In this document: piece by piece, positions 44,237 through 53,342 of the stretch
How positions within the stretch are numbered: position 1 is the first letter of the stretch
Layout of the letters: every line of letters begins with the position of its first letter
Origin: Rugamonas sp. A1-17
GTDB taxonomy: Bacteria > Pseudomonadota > Gammaproteobacteria > Burkholderiales > Burkholderiaceae_D
Assembly: GCA_025548565.1 (NCBI GenBank)
Contig: JAJLPB010000001.1
Coordinates: forward strand, 62,001 to 126,000
DNA: 64,000 nt
Reading direction: 5' to 3'
Notes under the pieces: generated by a model
Told to the model about the DNA's origin: nothing
Database searches by the model: none
What the model saw: the letters and a program-made list of their open reading frames with translations, nothing else
Translations under genes and position numbers: made by a program

Positions 44237-45597
44237 ACAGCATGACCGCCCGCTCGACGGAACAATTGCAGCGCGAACTGGCGGCGAAGGGCGTGAACTT
44301 CGTGTTCGCGCAGTTCACGGACATCCACGGCGCAGCGAAAGGCAAGCTGATACCGCTGGCGCACCTGGACGATATCGTATCGCCGGGCGCGGGCTTTTCG
44401 GGGCCGTCGATCTGGGGCACGGGCCTGCCGCGCACCGGCCCGCGCTCCGAGTATTACGGCCGCGCCGATCTCTCCACCTTGAAGATCATGCCCTGGCTGC
44501 CCGGCTACGCGCGCGTGGCGCTGGACGGCCATGTGGCCGGCGAGCCGTTCGACGCCTGCCCGCGTCAGGTGCTGCGCAAGCAGGTGGACCGGCTGGCCCA
44601 ACGCGGCTGGACCCTGAACGCGGGTCTGGAGCCGGAATTTTTCCTGCTGCAAAAAGGCGCCAACGGTTACGACGCCGAAGCCGCCGACACACTGGAAAAA
44701 CCATCCTACGATACCAAGAGTTTGCTGCGCCGCCGGGGCTTCATCGAAAAGCTGACGGCATCGCTGGACCAGTGCGGCCTGGGCGTGTTCCAGATCGATC
44801 ACGAGGACGCGACCGGCCAGTTCGAAGTCAATTACAGGTACGCCGACGCGCTCAAGGCGGCGGATAATTTCATGCTCTTCAAGATGGCGGCCCAGCATAT
44901 CGCCGAGGAAGAGGGCATGCTGTTCTCGATGATGCCCAAGCCGTTCGCCGAGCGGCCCGGCAGCGGGCTGCATTTCCATTTGTCGCTGGCGAATGTCGCC
45001 GGCAAGCCCTTGTTCGCGCTGGGCGAGGAGAAGGAGCAGGGCGGGCGCGATCTCGGCCTGTCCTCGCTTGCCTACCACTTCCTGGCCGGCCTGCTGCGGC
45101 ATGCGCCCGCGCTGACGGCGTTGTGCGCGCCGACGGTGAATTCGTATAAACGATTAATGTGCGGGCAGTCGCTGTCCGGCACCAGCTGGGCGCCTGCCTT
45201 CATCGGCTATGGCGACAACAACCGCACCACGGTTGCGCGCGTGGTCTACCAGCGCATCGAATGGCGCTTGCCGGACAGTTCGGCCAATCCCTATCTGGCG
45301 CTGGCCGGTGTGATCGCGGCGGGGCTGGACGGCATCGATCACGCGCTGGAGGCTGGTGCACCGGTCAATCAGGACGTGTATGAAATGTCCGATGCGGCGC
45401 GCGCGGAATCGGGGCTGAAACTGCTGCCGCAGAACCTGGGCGAAGCCGCCGCCGCGCTGAAGGCCGACACCGTGCTGGCCGCCGTGCTGGGCACGAACAT
45501 CGTCAACGAGTTCGCGGCGCTGAAAAGCGCCGAATGGATCGAATACAGCCAACACGTCAGCGCGTGGGAGACCAGGCGCTATCTCGACCGCTTCTAG
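44218..45597 (+). CDS. Type III glutamine synthetase-like protein (GlnT/GMAS-like)
   Basis: A 459-residue GS superfamily member clearly different from the PuuA copies: it starts with a helical QLQRELAAKGVNFVFAQFTDIHGAAKGKLIPL, carries the ligand motif IDHEDATGQFEVNY, and has GSGLHFHLSL instead of GSAMHVHQS. These are features of the GlnT / gamma-glutamylmethylamide synthetase group. The substrate could be ammonia, methylamine or another small amine. ATG 44218 overlaps puuC; ATG 44242 (MTARSTEQ) is an alternative start. Confidence 0.82.
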   Translation: MDTNRLDSMTARSTEQLQRELAAKGVNFVFAQFTDIHGAAKGKLIPLAHLDDIVSPGAGFSGPSIWGTGLPRTGPRSEYYGRADLSTLKIMPWLPGYARVALDGHVAGEPFDACPRQVLRKQVDRLAQRGWTLNAGLEPEFFLLQKGANGYDAEAADTLEKPSYDTKSLLRRRGFIEKLTASLDQCGLGVFQIDHEDATGQFEVNYRYADALKAADNFMLFKMAAQHIAEEEGMLFSMMPKPFAERPGSGLHFHLSLANVAGKPLFALGEEKEQGGRDLGLSSLAYHFLAGLLRHAPALTALCAPTVNSYKRLMCGQSLSGTSWAPAFIGYGDNNRTTVARVVYQRIEWRLPDSSANPYLALAGVIAAGLDGIDHALEAGAPVNQDVYEMSDAARAESGLKLLPQNLGEAAAALKADTVLAAVLGTNIVNEFAALKSAEWIEYSQHVSAWETRRYLDRF

Positions 45598-45605
45598 GAG
45601 TAACG

Positions 45606-46943
45606 ATGAGCCAGGCCATGAAAGACTTCCTACGCGAACGCAGCATCCACGAGGTGGAGTGCGTGATCGCCGACATGACCGGCATCGCGCGCGGGAAGAT
45701 ACTGCCCAAGGATCTCTTCCTCAGCGAGGGCGAGATGCGCCTGCCCAAGAGCGTGTTGCTCAACACCGTCAACGGCGAACAGCCCAACAACATGCCCTAC
45801 GTCGGCGCCACCGATCCCGACATGATCTGCGTGCCGGACCTGGCCACGTTGCGGCAGGTGCCTTGGGCGGCGGAGAATGTCGCGCTGGTGATTCACGACT
45901 GCCAGAACTTCGACGGCTCGCCGGTTGGACTGTCGCCGCGCGCGGTGCTGCGCAAGGTGCTCAAGCTGTATGCGGAGCGCGGTTGGCAGCCGGTGGTGGC
46001 GCCTGAGATGGAGTTTTATCTGGTCGCGCGCAGCAGCAATCCGCACGAGCCGCTCACGCCTCCGCTGGGCCGCAGCGGCAAGACGGAGTCCGGCCGCCAG
46101 TCGTATTCGATCGACGCCGTCAACGATTTCGATCCCTTCTTCCTTGAGCTGTCCACTTTCTGCAAGCAGCACGACTTGGGCGTGGAGACGCTGATCCACG
46201 AAGCCGGCGCCGGCCAGATGGAGATCAACTTCACGCACGGCGAAGCGCTGGAGCTGGCCGACCGCGTCTTCCTGTTCAAGCGCGCGGTGCGGGAGACGGC
46301 GCTGCGGCACGGGATCTTCGCCACCTTCATGGCCAAGCCGATGGAGACGGAGCCGGGCAGCGCGATGCACATCCACCAAAGCGTGCTCGATACGGCGACG
46401 GGACAGAATATCTTCAGCCGCGCCGACGGCGCGGCCAGCGATTTGTTCTTCAACTATATCGCCGGGTTGGAGCAGTACGCGGCGGCGGCCACGCTGCTGT
46501 TTGCACCGCACGTGAATTCTTACCGCCGCCTGTCGCGCTTCATGTCGGCGCCGACCAACGTCCACTGGGGCTACGACAACCGCACCTGCGGCATCCGCAT
46601 TCCAAACTCCACGCCGGTCAACCGGCGCGTGGAGAACCGCGTGCCGGGCGTGGACGTCAATCCTTATCTGGCGATGGCGGCCACGCTGGCCTGCGGTTAT
46701 CTCGGCATGACGCAAGGGCTGACGCCATCGCCGCCAACCGCCGACAGTGCCGAACATGTGCACGACCAGCTGCCGCGCAACCTGGAGGACGCCATCCTGC
46801 GCCTGCGCGAATGCACGCCGCTGGGCGAAATCCTGGGCGAGTTGTTCGTGCAGGCCTTCTGCGAAGTGAAGGAGTTGGAATTCGCCACCTACAGCCGCGT
46901 GATCAGCTCCTGGGAGCGCGAGCACTTGATGCTGCTGGTGTAA
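45606..46943 (+). CDS. PuuA-like gamma-glutamyl-amine synthetase, copy 3
   Basis: A 445-residue GS superfamily enzyme related to the two other PuuA copies but more divergent, with a shorter N-terminus (MSQAMKDFLRERSIHEVEC). The ligand Glu is present (HEAGAGQMEINF) as are GSAMHIHQSV and RRVENRVPGVDVNPYLA. It probably accepts a different amine. It starts 8 bp after the GlnT-like gene and ends 2 bp before the aminotransferase, so translation is likely coupled along this run. Confidence 0.87.
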   Translation: MSQAMKDFLRERSIHEVECVIADMTGIARGKILPKDLFLSEGEMRLPKSVLLNTVNGEQPNNMPYVGATDPDMICVPDLATLRQVPWAAENVALVIHDCQNFDGSPVGLSPRAVLRKVLKLYAERGWQPVVAPEMEFYLVARSSNPHEPLTPPLGRSGKTESGRQSYSIDAVNDFDPFFLELSTFCKQHDLGVETLIHEAGAGQMEINFTHGEALELADRVFLFKRAVRETALRHGIFATFMAKPMETEPGSAMHIHQSVLDTATGQNIFSRADGAASDLFFNYIAGLEQYAAAATLLFAPHVNSYRRLSRFMSAPTNVHWGYDNRTCGIRIPNSTPVNRRVENRVPGVDVNPYLAMAATLACGYLGMTQGLTPSPPTADSAEHVHDQLPRNLEDAILRLRECTPLGEILGELFVQAFCEVKELEFATYSRVISSWEREHLMLLV

Positions 46944-46945
46944 TC

Positions 46946-48313
46946 ATGGCCGGCACCCGCGACGGATTGAACTGGCCGCGTGCGCAAGCGCTGGCCGCCG
47001 CCGAACGCGCCAGCTACATCGCGCGCAATCCCGAATCGGCGCGGCTGGCGGGGCAGGCCGCGCGGCATCTGCTGTTCGGCGTGCCGATGCACTGGATGAA
47101 CGACTGGTCCACGCCGTTCGCGCTGACGGTGAGCGAGGCCTCGGGCGCGCGCTTCCGCGACGCCGACGGCCACGAGTACATCGACTTCTGCTTGGGCGAC
47201 ACCGGCGCCATGTTCGGCCACGCGCCGCAGCCGGTGGCGCAGGCGATAGCGCGCCAGGCCGCGCGCGGCTACACGGCCATGCTGCCATCGGAGGATGCGG
47301 CGCCAGTGGCGGCGGAATTGGCGCGACGTTTCGGCCTGCCGTACTGGCAGTTCGCATTGTCCGCGTCGGACGCCAACCGCTTCGTGCTGCGCTGGCTGCG
47401 CGCCGCCACGGGCCGCAGCAAGGTGTTGGTCTTCAACGGCTGCTACCACGGCACGGTGGACGACGTGTTCGTCGATCTGGTCGACGGCGTGCCGACGCAG
47501 CGCGACAGCCTGCTGGGACAGGTGCACAAGCTCACGGACCATACCGTGGTGGTGGAGTTCAACGACCTGCCGGCGCTGGAGGCGGCGCTGAAGCACGGCG
47601 ACATCGCCTGCGTGCTGGCCGAGCCGGTGATGACCAACATCGGCATGGTGCTGCCGCAGCCGGGCTACTGGGAAGCCGCGCAGCAGCTCATCAAGCGCCA
47701 CGGCAGCCTGCTGGTGATCGACGAAACGCACACCATCAGCAGCGGCCCCGGAGGCTACGCGCAAGCGCACGGCATGCGGCCGGACGCGCTGGTGCTCGGC
47801 AAGCCAATCGGCGGCGGCATTCCCTGCGCGGTGTATGGATTTACAGGGGAGCTGGCGCGGCGGGTGGAGCAGGCCAAGCGCAGCGCGCCGCCGGGCCACT
47901 CCGGCGTCGGCACCACGCTGAGTGCCAACATGTTCGCGATGGCCGCGATGCGCGCCAATCTGGAGCAGGTGATGACGGAGGACGCCTACCGGCACATGTT
48001 CGCGCTGGCGGCCCAACTGGCGGAAGGCTTGCGCGCCGTAATCGCGCGCCACAAGCTGCCCTGGTGCGTCACCCAGATCGGCGCCCGGACCGAATTCCAG
48101 TTCACGCCCACCGCACCGCAAAACGGCACGCAGGCGCAAGCGATACTGGACGGCGAGCTCGAACAGATCATCCACCTCTACCTGCTCAACCGCGGCCTGC
48201 TGATCACGCCGTTCCACAACATGCTGCTGGTGTGCCCCGATACCGATGAAGATGATGTCGCGCGCCTGCTGTCTACGTTCGAAGAATGCGTCAAGGCGCT
48301 ATTGCCTGGTTGA
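46946..48313 (+). CDS. Class III aminotransferase (glutamate-1-semialdehyde aminomutase-like)
   Basis: A 455-residue PLP enzyme. ATG 46946 (MAGTRDGLNWP) follows the stop of the GS copy by 2 bp. The block DADGHEYIDFCLGDTGAMFGHAP, the DET motif LLVIDETHTISSGPGGY and the lysine in LVLGKPIGGGIPCAVYGF are those of the GSA-aminomutase-like branch. It is unlikely to be HemL because of this catabolic context and its N-terminus. It is the last gene of the amine block; the substrate is unknown. Confidence 0.85.
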   Translation: MAGTRDGLNWPRAQALAAAERASYIARNPESARLAGQAARHLLFGVPMHWMNDWSTPFALTVSEASGARFRDADGHEYIDFCLGDTGAMFGHAPQPVAQAIARQAARGYTAMLPSEDAAPVAAELARRFGLPYWQFALSASDANRFVLRWLRAATGRSKVLVFNGCYHGTVDDVFVDLVDGVPTQRDSLLGQVHKLTDHTVVVEFNDLPALEAALKHGDIACVLAEPVMTNIGMVLPQPGYWEAAQQLIKRHGSLLVIDETHTISSGPGGYAQAHGMRPDALVLGKPIGGGIPCAVYGFTGELARRVEQAKRSAPPGHSGVGTTLSANMFAMAAMRANLEQVMTEDAYRHMFALAAQLAEGLRAVIARHKLPWCVTQIGARTEFQFTPTAPQNGTQAQAILDGELEQIIHLYLLNRGLLITPFHNMLLVCPDTDEDDVARLLSTFEECVKALLPG

Positions 48314-48323
48314 TCACGTTTTG

Positions 48324-48380
48324 GAAAAACCAATACTTGTACAATGATTGACCTGAAAAACCAATACTTGTACAATGATT
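48324..48380. repeat. Tandem operator repeat of yefM-yoeB
   Basis: A 26-bp sequence occurs twice exactly (48324-48349 and 48355-48380), period 31 bp. Each copy has the palindrome TTGTACAA with core TGTACA, the hexamer recognised by YefM in E. coli. The second copy covers the -10 of the promoter. Confidence 0.82.
48348..48376 (+). promoter_or_regulatory. Sigma70 promoter of yefM-yoeB
   Basis: TTGACC (48348-48353), 17-nt spacer, TACAAT (48371-48376). The -10 lies inside the second operator repeat, which fits repression by the antitoxin complex. Confidence 0.75.
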
Positions 48381-48415
48381 TTGTATCGGTTTATACCTTC
48401 AACGGAGTTATCACT

Positions 48416-48703
48416 ATGAACATCCTAACTTTTAGCGAGGCCCGCGCCGGACTGAAAGCTGCGATGGACGACGTTTGTACCGACCACACTCCGACAGTCA
48501 TCACGCGCCAAGGCGGCGAGCCTGTGGTGATGATGTCGCTGGCTGATTTCAACAGTATCGAGGAAACGCTGTATCTCCTCGGTTCTCCGAAAAATGCCAG
48601 CCGGTTGATGGCATCGTTCGAGCAGCTTAAGGCTGGTAAGTCCAAGGCCAGGGAACTTATCCGTCATGACGAACAAAAAAACAAGCAACAAAAAGCAAGC
48701 TAG
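48416..48703 (+). CDS. yefM: YefM-type antitoxin
   Basis: A 95-residue Phd/YefM antitoxin: N-terminal MNILTFSEARAGLKAAMDDV, then ITRQGGEPVVMMSLADFNSIEETLYLL, with a charged, probably disordered C-terminus that should cover the toxin. GGAG lies 8 nt before ATG 48416. It overlaps the toxin gene by 38 nt and should bind the TGTACA repeats upstream. Confidence 0.93.
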   Translation: MNILTFSEARAGLKAAMDDVCTDHTPTVITRQGGEPVVMMSLADFNSIEETLYLLGSPKNASRLMASFEQLKAGKSKARELIRHDEQKNKQQKAS

Positions 48704-48962
48704 GCAAAGTGTGGTGGCGTTTACGGATAGTGGTTGGGAAGACTATCTGTACATGCAGAATGAGCAGCCCAAGCTGGCTCAAAGAATCAACGAGCTGATT
48801 GACGCCTGTCTGTCCGACCCTTTCAAGGGAATTGGCAAACCGGAGCCGCTGAAGGGGAATTTGACGGGTTTATGGTCACGTCGTATCGACCTGGAACATC
48901 GTCTGGTCTACGCGGTGATGGATGACACCATTCACATCGTCGGCTGCCGGTATCACTACTAA
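48666..48962 (+). CDS. yoeB: YoeB-type mRNA interferase toxin
   Basis: A 98-residue ribosome-dependent endoribonuclease of the RelE/YoeB fold. The family features are the region SDPFKGIGKPEPLKGNLTGLWSRRI, HRLVYAV and the C-terminal CRYHY with the catalytic His-Tyr. A Lys-rich N-terminal extension (about 14 residues) precedes the fold. The frame overlaps yefM by 38 nt. A shorter start inside the overlap cannot be excluded. Confidence 0.93.
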   Translation: MTNKKTSNKKQARQSVVAFTDSGWEDYLYMQNEQPKLAQRINELIDACLSDPFKGIGKPEPLKGNLTGLWSRRIDLEHRLVYAVMDDTIHIVGCRYHY

Positions 48963-48970
48963 AGCGACAC

Positions 48971-48999
48971 AGGCGCAGCCTCAAGAGGCAGCGCCTTTT
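48971..48999 (+). terminator. Intrinsic terminator after yoeB
   Basis: AGGCGC (48971-48976) pairs with GCGCCT (48991-48996), with inner GCCTC/GAGGC around a 2-nt gap, then TTTT. It insulates the toxin-antitoxin operon from the convergent panB gene. Confidence 0.78.
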
Positions 49000-49010
49000 G
49001 TAGCAAGACC

Positions 49011-49889
49011 TTAGAAGCAGTGCTCCAGCGCCGGGAAGCTGCCGTCCTTGACGGCGGTGACGTAGGCGGTGACGGCGGCGTCGATGCTGGTCTGGCCTTC
49101 CATGAAGTTCTTCACGAAGCGCGCCTTCCGGCCCGGGAACACGCCCAGCAGGTCGTGCATCACCAGCACCTGGCCCGAACAATCAGGACCCGCGCCGATG
49201 CCGATCGTCGGTATCGCCAGCAGGTCGGTCACTTCCTTGCCCAGCTGCGTGGGGATCGCTTCAAGCACCAGCAGCGCCGCGCCGGCGGCCTGCATCTTCA
49301 ACGCGTCCGCCTTCAGCAGGTCGGCGCTTTCGGTGGTCTTGCCCTGTACCTTGTAGCCGCCCAGCTGGTGCACCGACTGCGGCGTCAGGCCGAGGTGGGC
49401 GCAGACCGGTACCGCGCGGTCGGTCAGGAAGCGCACGGTGTCGGCCAGCCAGGCGCCGCCTTCCAGCTTGACCATGTGCGCGCCGGCCTGCATCAGCTGC
49501 ACGGCGTTGGCGTACGCGGTCTCCGGCGTGCCGTAGGCGCCGAACGGCAGGTCGGCCACGATCATCGCCGACTTGCTGCCGCGCGCCACGGCAGCCGTGT
49601 GGTAGGCCACTTCGGCCACCGTCACCGGCAGCGTCGACTGGTGGCCGTTGCAGACCATGCCCAGCGAATCGCCGATCAGCAGGATTTCTACGCCGCAGCG
49701 GTCCATCAGCGAGGCGAAGCTGGCGTCGTAGCAGGTCAGCATGGTGATTTTTTCACCGGCCGCGCGCAGGTTCGCCAGCGCGGGTATGGTGACTGCCTTG
49801 TTGGCGGCCGCTTTGGCCGGTGCAGGTGCGTTGGTGGCGGCAGGCTTTTGGCTCGCAGCCATTTCGTTTCCTTGCAAATAACCAGACAT
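49011..49889 (-). CDS. panB: 3-methyl-2-oxobutanoate hydroxymethyltransferase
   Basis: This is the first committed enzyme of pantothenate synthesis, using 5,10-methylene-THF. The 292-residue product has the family blocks [49 protein letters not shown] and [21 protein letters not shown]. An Ala/Pro-rich leader of about 45 residues precedes the barrel. Start 49889 ([14 protein letters not shown] upstream) is chosen; ATG 49862 (MAASQKP) also has a ribosome binding site. panC is not next to it. Confidence 0.95.
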   Translation of the reverse strand: MSGYLQGNEMAASQKPAATNAPAPAKAAANKAVTIPALANLRAAGEKITMLTCYDASFASLMDRCGVEILLIGDSLGMVCNGHQSTLPVTVAEVAYHTAAVARGSKSAMIVADLPFGAYGTPETAYANAVQLMQAGAHMVKLEGGAWLADTVRFLTDRAVPVCAHLGLTPQSVHQLGGYKVQGKTTESADLLKADALKMQAAGAALLVLEAIPTQLGKEVTDLLAIPTIGIGAGPDCSGQVLVMHDLLGVFPGRKARFVKNFMEGQTSIDAAVTAYVTAVKDGSFPALEHCF

Positions 49890-49957
49890 GGGAAATCCTT
49901 TAAAGATGTGATGACACGGCGATAGTGTAGTCCCGAATGCTATCGCGTGCAGGGGAG

Positions 49958-50509
49958 TCAAATAATGGGGCTGATGCCCTGGTCGGCGACCGATGCGGCG
50001 TACTGCTGCGCCGCGCCCTTGCCGGGGATGTGGATGGCCGGCGCCAGTTCCAGCAGCGGCACCAGCACGAAGGCGCGCTCGGTCATGCGCGGATGCGGCA
50101 CGGTCAGCGTGGCGCTGGCGATCTGCTGGTCGCCGTACAGCAGCAGGTCCAGGTCCAGCGTGCGCGGGGCGTTGCGGTAGGGCCGTTCGCGGCCGTGCGC
50201 TTGCTCGATGCCGTGCAGCGCTTGCAGCAGCGCTTCGGCGCCGAGCGTGGTGGCGATGCGGGCCACGGCGTTGATGTAGTCGTCGCCGCTGGAGTCGATC
50301 GGCGCGGTGCGGTAAAGGCCCGATGCCGCCATCAGCGTGCAGCCGGGCAGGCGTTGCAGGCGCTCCAGCGCGTCGGCCACGTTGCCGCGCGCGTCGCCCA
50401 GGTTGGCGCCGATGCCGACGTAGGCGATGGTGAAGGCGAACGGCGCGCCGTCATCCGGCTGCGCGGTGAACGCGGCCGAGGGGCTGCCGTCGGTGCTGAT
50501 GTCGTTCAT
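49958..50509 (-). CDS. folK: 2-amino-4-hydroxy-6-hydroxymethyldihydropteridine pyrophosphokinase
   Basis: This folate pathway enzyme transfers pyrophosphate from ATP to the pterin. The 183-residue product has the start [11 protein letters not shown], the [26 protein letters not shown] signature (here [20 protein letters not shown] in part), and the final [19 protein letters not shown] 50509 (MNDISTDG) is 16 bp after the pcnB stop. It shares an operon with panB and pcnB. Confidence 0.93.
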   Translation of the reverse strand: MNDISTDGSPSAAFTAQPDDGAPFAFTIAYVGIGANLGDARGNVADALERLQRLPGCTLMAASGLYRTAPIDSSGDDYINAVARIATTLGAEALLQALHGIEQAHGRERPYRNAPRTLDLDLLLYGDQQIASATLTVPHPRMTERAFVLVPLLELAPAIHIPGKGAAQQYAASVADQGISPII

Positions 50510-50525
50510 GATGCGATAGCGATAC

Positions 50526-51932
50526 TCAGTCGCCGCCGCCCTGGCCGCCATCGCCGGAACCGCCGGCCTGGCCGCCAGTATTGCCGCCTTCAGCGCCGCC
50601 CTTGCTGCGGCCACCGCGGCGCGGCGCGCGTTTACGCTTGGCGCCGCCGGCGCCCGCCGGCTGGTTGGCCGACGCGATCAGGTCTTCGCGGGTGGCTTCG
50701 TCGCCTTCATAGAACGCGGTCCACCATTCGCCCAACTCGGCGTCGATCTCGCCCGAGGCGCAGCGCAGCAGCAGGAAGTCGTAGCCGGCGCGGAAGCGCA
50801 GGTGCTCCAGCAGCTTGTGCGGCGACTTGCCGGTGCGGCGCTCGAAGCGCGGCTGCATCGACCAGATGTCGCGCATGTCGGAGCCGATCTTGCGCTGCAA
50901 GGCCAGCTTCTCGGTCTGCGAATCGAGCACGTCGTCGGCCGCCAGGTGCAGCGCGGGGATGGTCTGCTCGCCGGCGGCGCGGTAGGCGGTCCACTTCTCC
51001 AGCACCTGGTGCCACAGCAGCGACGCAAACAGGAAGCCCGGCGACACCGTCTTGCCGGCGTGGATGCGGGCGTCGGTCGAATCGAGCGCCAGCGTCACGA
51101 ACTTGGCGCCCAGCGGCTGTTCCAGCACCACGTCCAGCAGCGGCAGCAGGCCGTGATGCAGGCCTTCCTTGCGCAGCTGCTGCAGGCAGGCCAGCGCCTG
51201 GCCGCTCATCAGGAGCTTGAGCATCTCGTCGAACACGCGTGCCGCCGGCACGTTGTCGATCAGCGACGCCATCACCGGAATCGGCGCGCCGGTGTTCGGC
51301 TCGATGGTGAATTTGAGCTTGGCCGCGAAGCGCACCACGCGCAGCATGCGCACCGGGTCTTCGCGGTAGCGCGCTTCCGGCTGGCCGATGATGCGCAGCG
51401 TCTTGGCGCGGATGTCCTCGATACCGCCGTGGTAGTCCAGCACCTGCTGGTTGGCCGGGTTGTAGTACATGGCGTTGATGGTGAAGTCGCGCCGCACCGC
51501 GTCCTCCGCCTGCGAGCCGAAGGTGTTGTCGCGCAGGACACGGCCATGTTCGTCCTTGGGCGCGTTGTCCAGCGTGGTGCCGCGGAAGGTGGTCACCTCC
51601 AGCAGGTCCTGGCCGAACATCACGTGCACGATCTGGAAGCGCTTGCCGATGATGAAGGCGCGGCGGAACAGGCGCTTGACCTGCTCCGGCGTGGCGTTGG
51701 TGGCGATGTCGAAGTCTTTCGGCTTCACGCCCAGCAGCAGGTCGCGCACGGCGCCGCCGACCACGAAGGCTTCGTAGCCGGCTTCCTGCAGGGTGCTGGT
51801 GACGCGCACCGCGTTCGACGACAGCAGGCGCGGATCGATGCCGTGGGCTTCGGGGCCCAGCACCACCGGCGTGCTGGTATCGCGTGCCTTGCTCTTGGTG
51901 CCGAGGATTTTGCGGATCAGTTTCTTAATCAT
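50526..51932 (-). CDS. pcnB: Poly(A) polymerase I
   Basis: This nucleotidyltransferase adds 3' poly(A) tails that promote RNA decay. The 468-residue product has GG at residues 59-60 (VVGGAVRDLLLG) and the catalytic Asp pair D73 and D75 (KDFDIATNA), then the PcnB-specific C-terminal region. It ends in a basic then Gly-rich low-complexity tail (about residues 430-468, KRKRAPRRGG then GGN/GGQ repeats), which may bind RNA. ATG 51932 overlaps the HAD gene by 8 nt. Confidence 0.93.
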   Translation of the reverse strand: MIKKLIRKILGTKSKARDTSTPVVLGPEAHGIDPRLLSSNAVRVTSTLQEAGYEAFVVGGAVRDLLLGVKPKDFDIATNATPEQVKRLFRRAFIIGKRFQIVHVMFGQDLLEVTTFRGTTLDNAPKDEHGRVLRDNTFGSQAEDAVRRDFTINAMYYNPANQQVLDYHGGIEDIRAKTLRIIGQPEARYREDPVRMLRVVRFAAKLKFTIEPNTGAPIPVMASLIDNVPAARVFDEMLKLLMSGQALACLQQLRKEGLHHGLLPLLDVVLEQPLGAKFVTLALDSTDARIHAGKTVSPGFLFASLLWHQVLEKWTAYRAAGEQTIPALHLAADDVLDSQTEKLALQRKIGSDMRDIWSMQPRFERRTGKSPHKLLEHLRFRAGYDFLLLRCASGEIDAELGEWWTAFYEGDEATREDLIASANQPAGAGGAKRKRAPRRGGRSKGGAEGGNTGGQAGGSGDGGQGGGD

Positions 51933-52596
51933 TGAATAGGTCAATTAATGGCCAGCCTTGGGCTGTGGCGTGCGTTTTCAGTGCGGCGTTGGGGTTGGTC
52001 GCCACCGGGTGGCTGACGATGGACATCAGCGGCAGGTCGTTGTGCGAATCGCTGTAGAAGTGGACGGTGCCGAAGTCTTCCAGCTTCTTGTCCATCTTCG
52101 CCAGCCAGGCCTTGGTGTGCGTGACCTTGCCCGCGCCCTGGGTCGGGGTGCCGAGCAGCTTGCCGGTCAGCTTGCCGTCGGCGTCCACCTCCGGCATGGC
52201 CGCGATCAGGTGCTCCACGCCCAGCGCCTTGGCGATCGGCGCGGTGACGAAGTGGTTGGTGGCGGTGACGATGGCCACCAGGTCGCCGGCGTCGATGTGC
52301 TTTTGCAGCAGCGCGCGCGCCGACGGGCGGATCGCCGGCAGCACTACTTCGGCCATGTACTGCTCCTGCATGGCCTTCAGGCGGTCCTGCGGGAACGAGG
52401 CCAGGGTGCCGAGCGAGAACTCCAGGTATTCCACCGGGTCCAGCGTGCCGGCCTGGTACTGGGCGAAGAATTCATCGTTGCGGCGGGCGAATTCGGCGGC
52501 GTCCACGGCGCCGATGCGCACCAGGAACTGCCCCCACTCGTAGTCGGAGTCGATCGGCAGCAGCGTGTGGTCGAGGTCAAATAAGGCTAAGTTCAT
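51925..52596 (-). CDS. HAD-family phosphatase (SerB/PSP-like, IB)
   Basis: A 223-residue HAD hydrolase with motif I FDLDHT (D7, D9), an all-helical cap, motif II VTATN and motif III/IV YSDSHNDLPL. It belongs to the HAD-IB group with phosphoserine-phosphatase-like proteins, but its substrate is unknown. MNLALFDLDHT is taken as the start; an upstream ATG at 52611 overlaps the hda stop (ATGA) and is an alternative. Confidence 0.9.
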   Translation of the reverse strand: MNLALFDLDHTLLPIDSDYEWGQFLVRIGAVDAAEFARRNDEFFAQYQAGTLDPVEYLEFSLGTLASFPQDRLKAMQEQYMAEVVLPAIRPSARALLQKHIDAGDLVAIVTATNHFVTAPIAKALGVEHLIAAMPEVDADGKLTGKLLGTPTQGAGKVTHTKAWLAKMDKKLEDFGTVHFYSDSHNDLPLMSIVSHPVATNPNAALKTHATAQGWPLIDLFND

Positions 52597-52607
52597 GCAG
52601 GATTTCG

Positions 52608-53294
52608 TCATTCTTTAGCTTCCGCCTGCAACCACTCGCGCAGCAGCGGCAGGGTGATCGGGCGTTGGGTTTCCAGGGAATATTGGTCCAGCGAGTCCAG
52701 CATCGTCGACAGCGACCGCATGTCGCGCTGAAAATGGGACAGCAAGTAGGGTATCACGCCGGGCGACAGCGTCAAGCCGCGGGCGGTGGCGGCGGCCGTC
52801 AGCGCGGCCACCTTTTCGTCGTCGGTCAGGCCGTGGATCTGGTAGATCAGGCCCCAGCCCATGCGGGTGCGCAGGTCTTCGCGCACCGGCAGCACGGCCG
52901 GCGCCACCGCGCCGCTGCACACCATGAAGGCGTTGTTGGCGCGGATTTCATTGAACAGGGCGAAGGCGTCGATCTGCGCCAGCGGCGACAGCTTCTCGCA
53001 GTCGTCCAGCAGGTACAAGTCCACCTCCGGCGAGTAGACGAACTCGGACTCGATGGAAAACGGCGAGATGTAGCGCGCGCGCAGTTGCTCGGCCTCGCTG
53101 CCGGCGCTGGCCAGGGCCTTGAGCAGGTGGGTCTTGCCGACACCGCCCGCGCCCCACAGGTAGGCGAAGTGCTCGCGCGACGTGCGGTCGGCGAACTGCG
53201 CCATCAGCGCTGCCGCCTCGGCGTTCTGTCCCACCTCGAACGAAGCGAGGCTGTGCGCCTGGTCCGCGCCTAAATCGAGCACCAGCTGTTTCAT
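52608..53294 (-). CDS. hda: DnaA regulatory inactivator Hda
   Basis: A 228-residue AAA+ protein that, with the sliding clamp, stimulates hydrolysis of DnaA-ATP and prevents re-initiation. The N-terminal clamp-binding motif QLVLDL (residues 3-8) is present, Walker A is WGAGGVGKTHLL (about 47-58) and Walker B LYLLDDCEKL. It lacks the DnaA DNA-binding domain. The PerM-type gene ends 48 bp upstream, a neighbour order common in betaproteobacteria. Confidence 0.93.
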   Translation of the reverse strand: MKQLVLDLGADQAHSLASFEVGQNAEAAALMAQFADRTSREHFAYLWGAGGVGKTHLLKALASAGSEAEQLRARYISPFSIESEFVYSPEVDLYLLDDCEKLSPLAQIDAFALFNEIRANNAFMVCSGAVAPAVLPVREDLRTRMGWGLIYQIHGLTDDEKVAALTAAATARGLTLSPGVIPYLLSHFQRDMRSLSTMLDSLDQYSLETQRPITLPLLREWLQAEAKE

Positions 53295-53342
53295 GGCGTT
53301 CGCCTGTTTATGATCTTTTGCATAACGTTTTTCTGTTTCACG

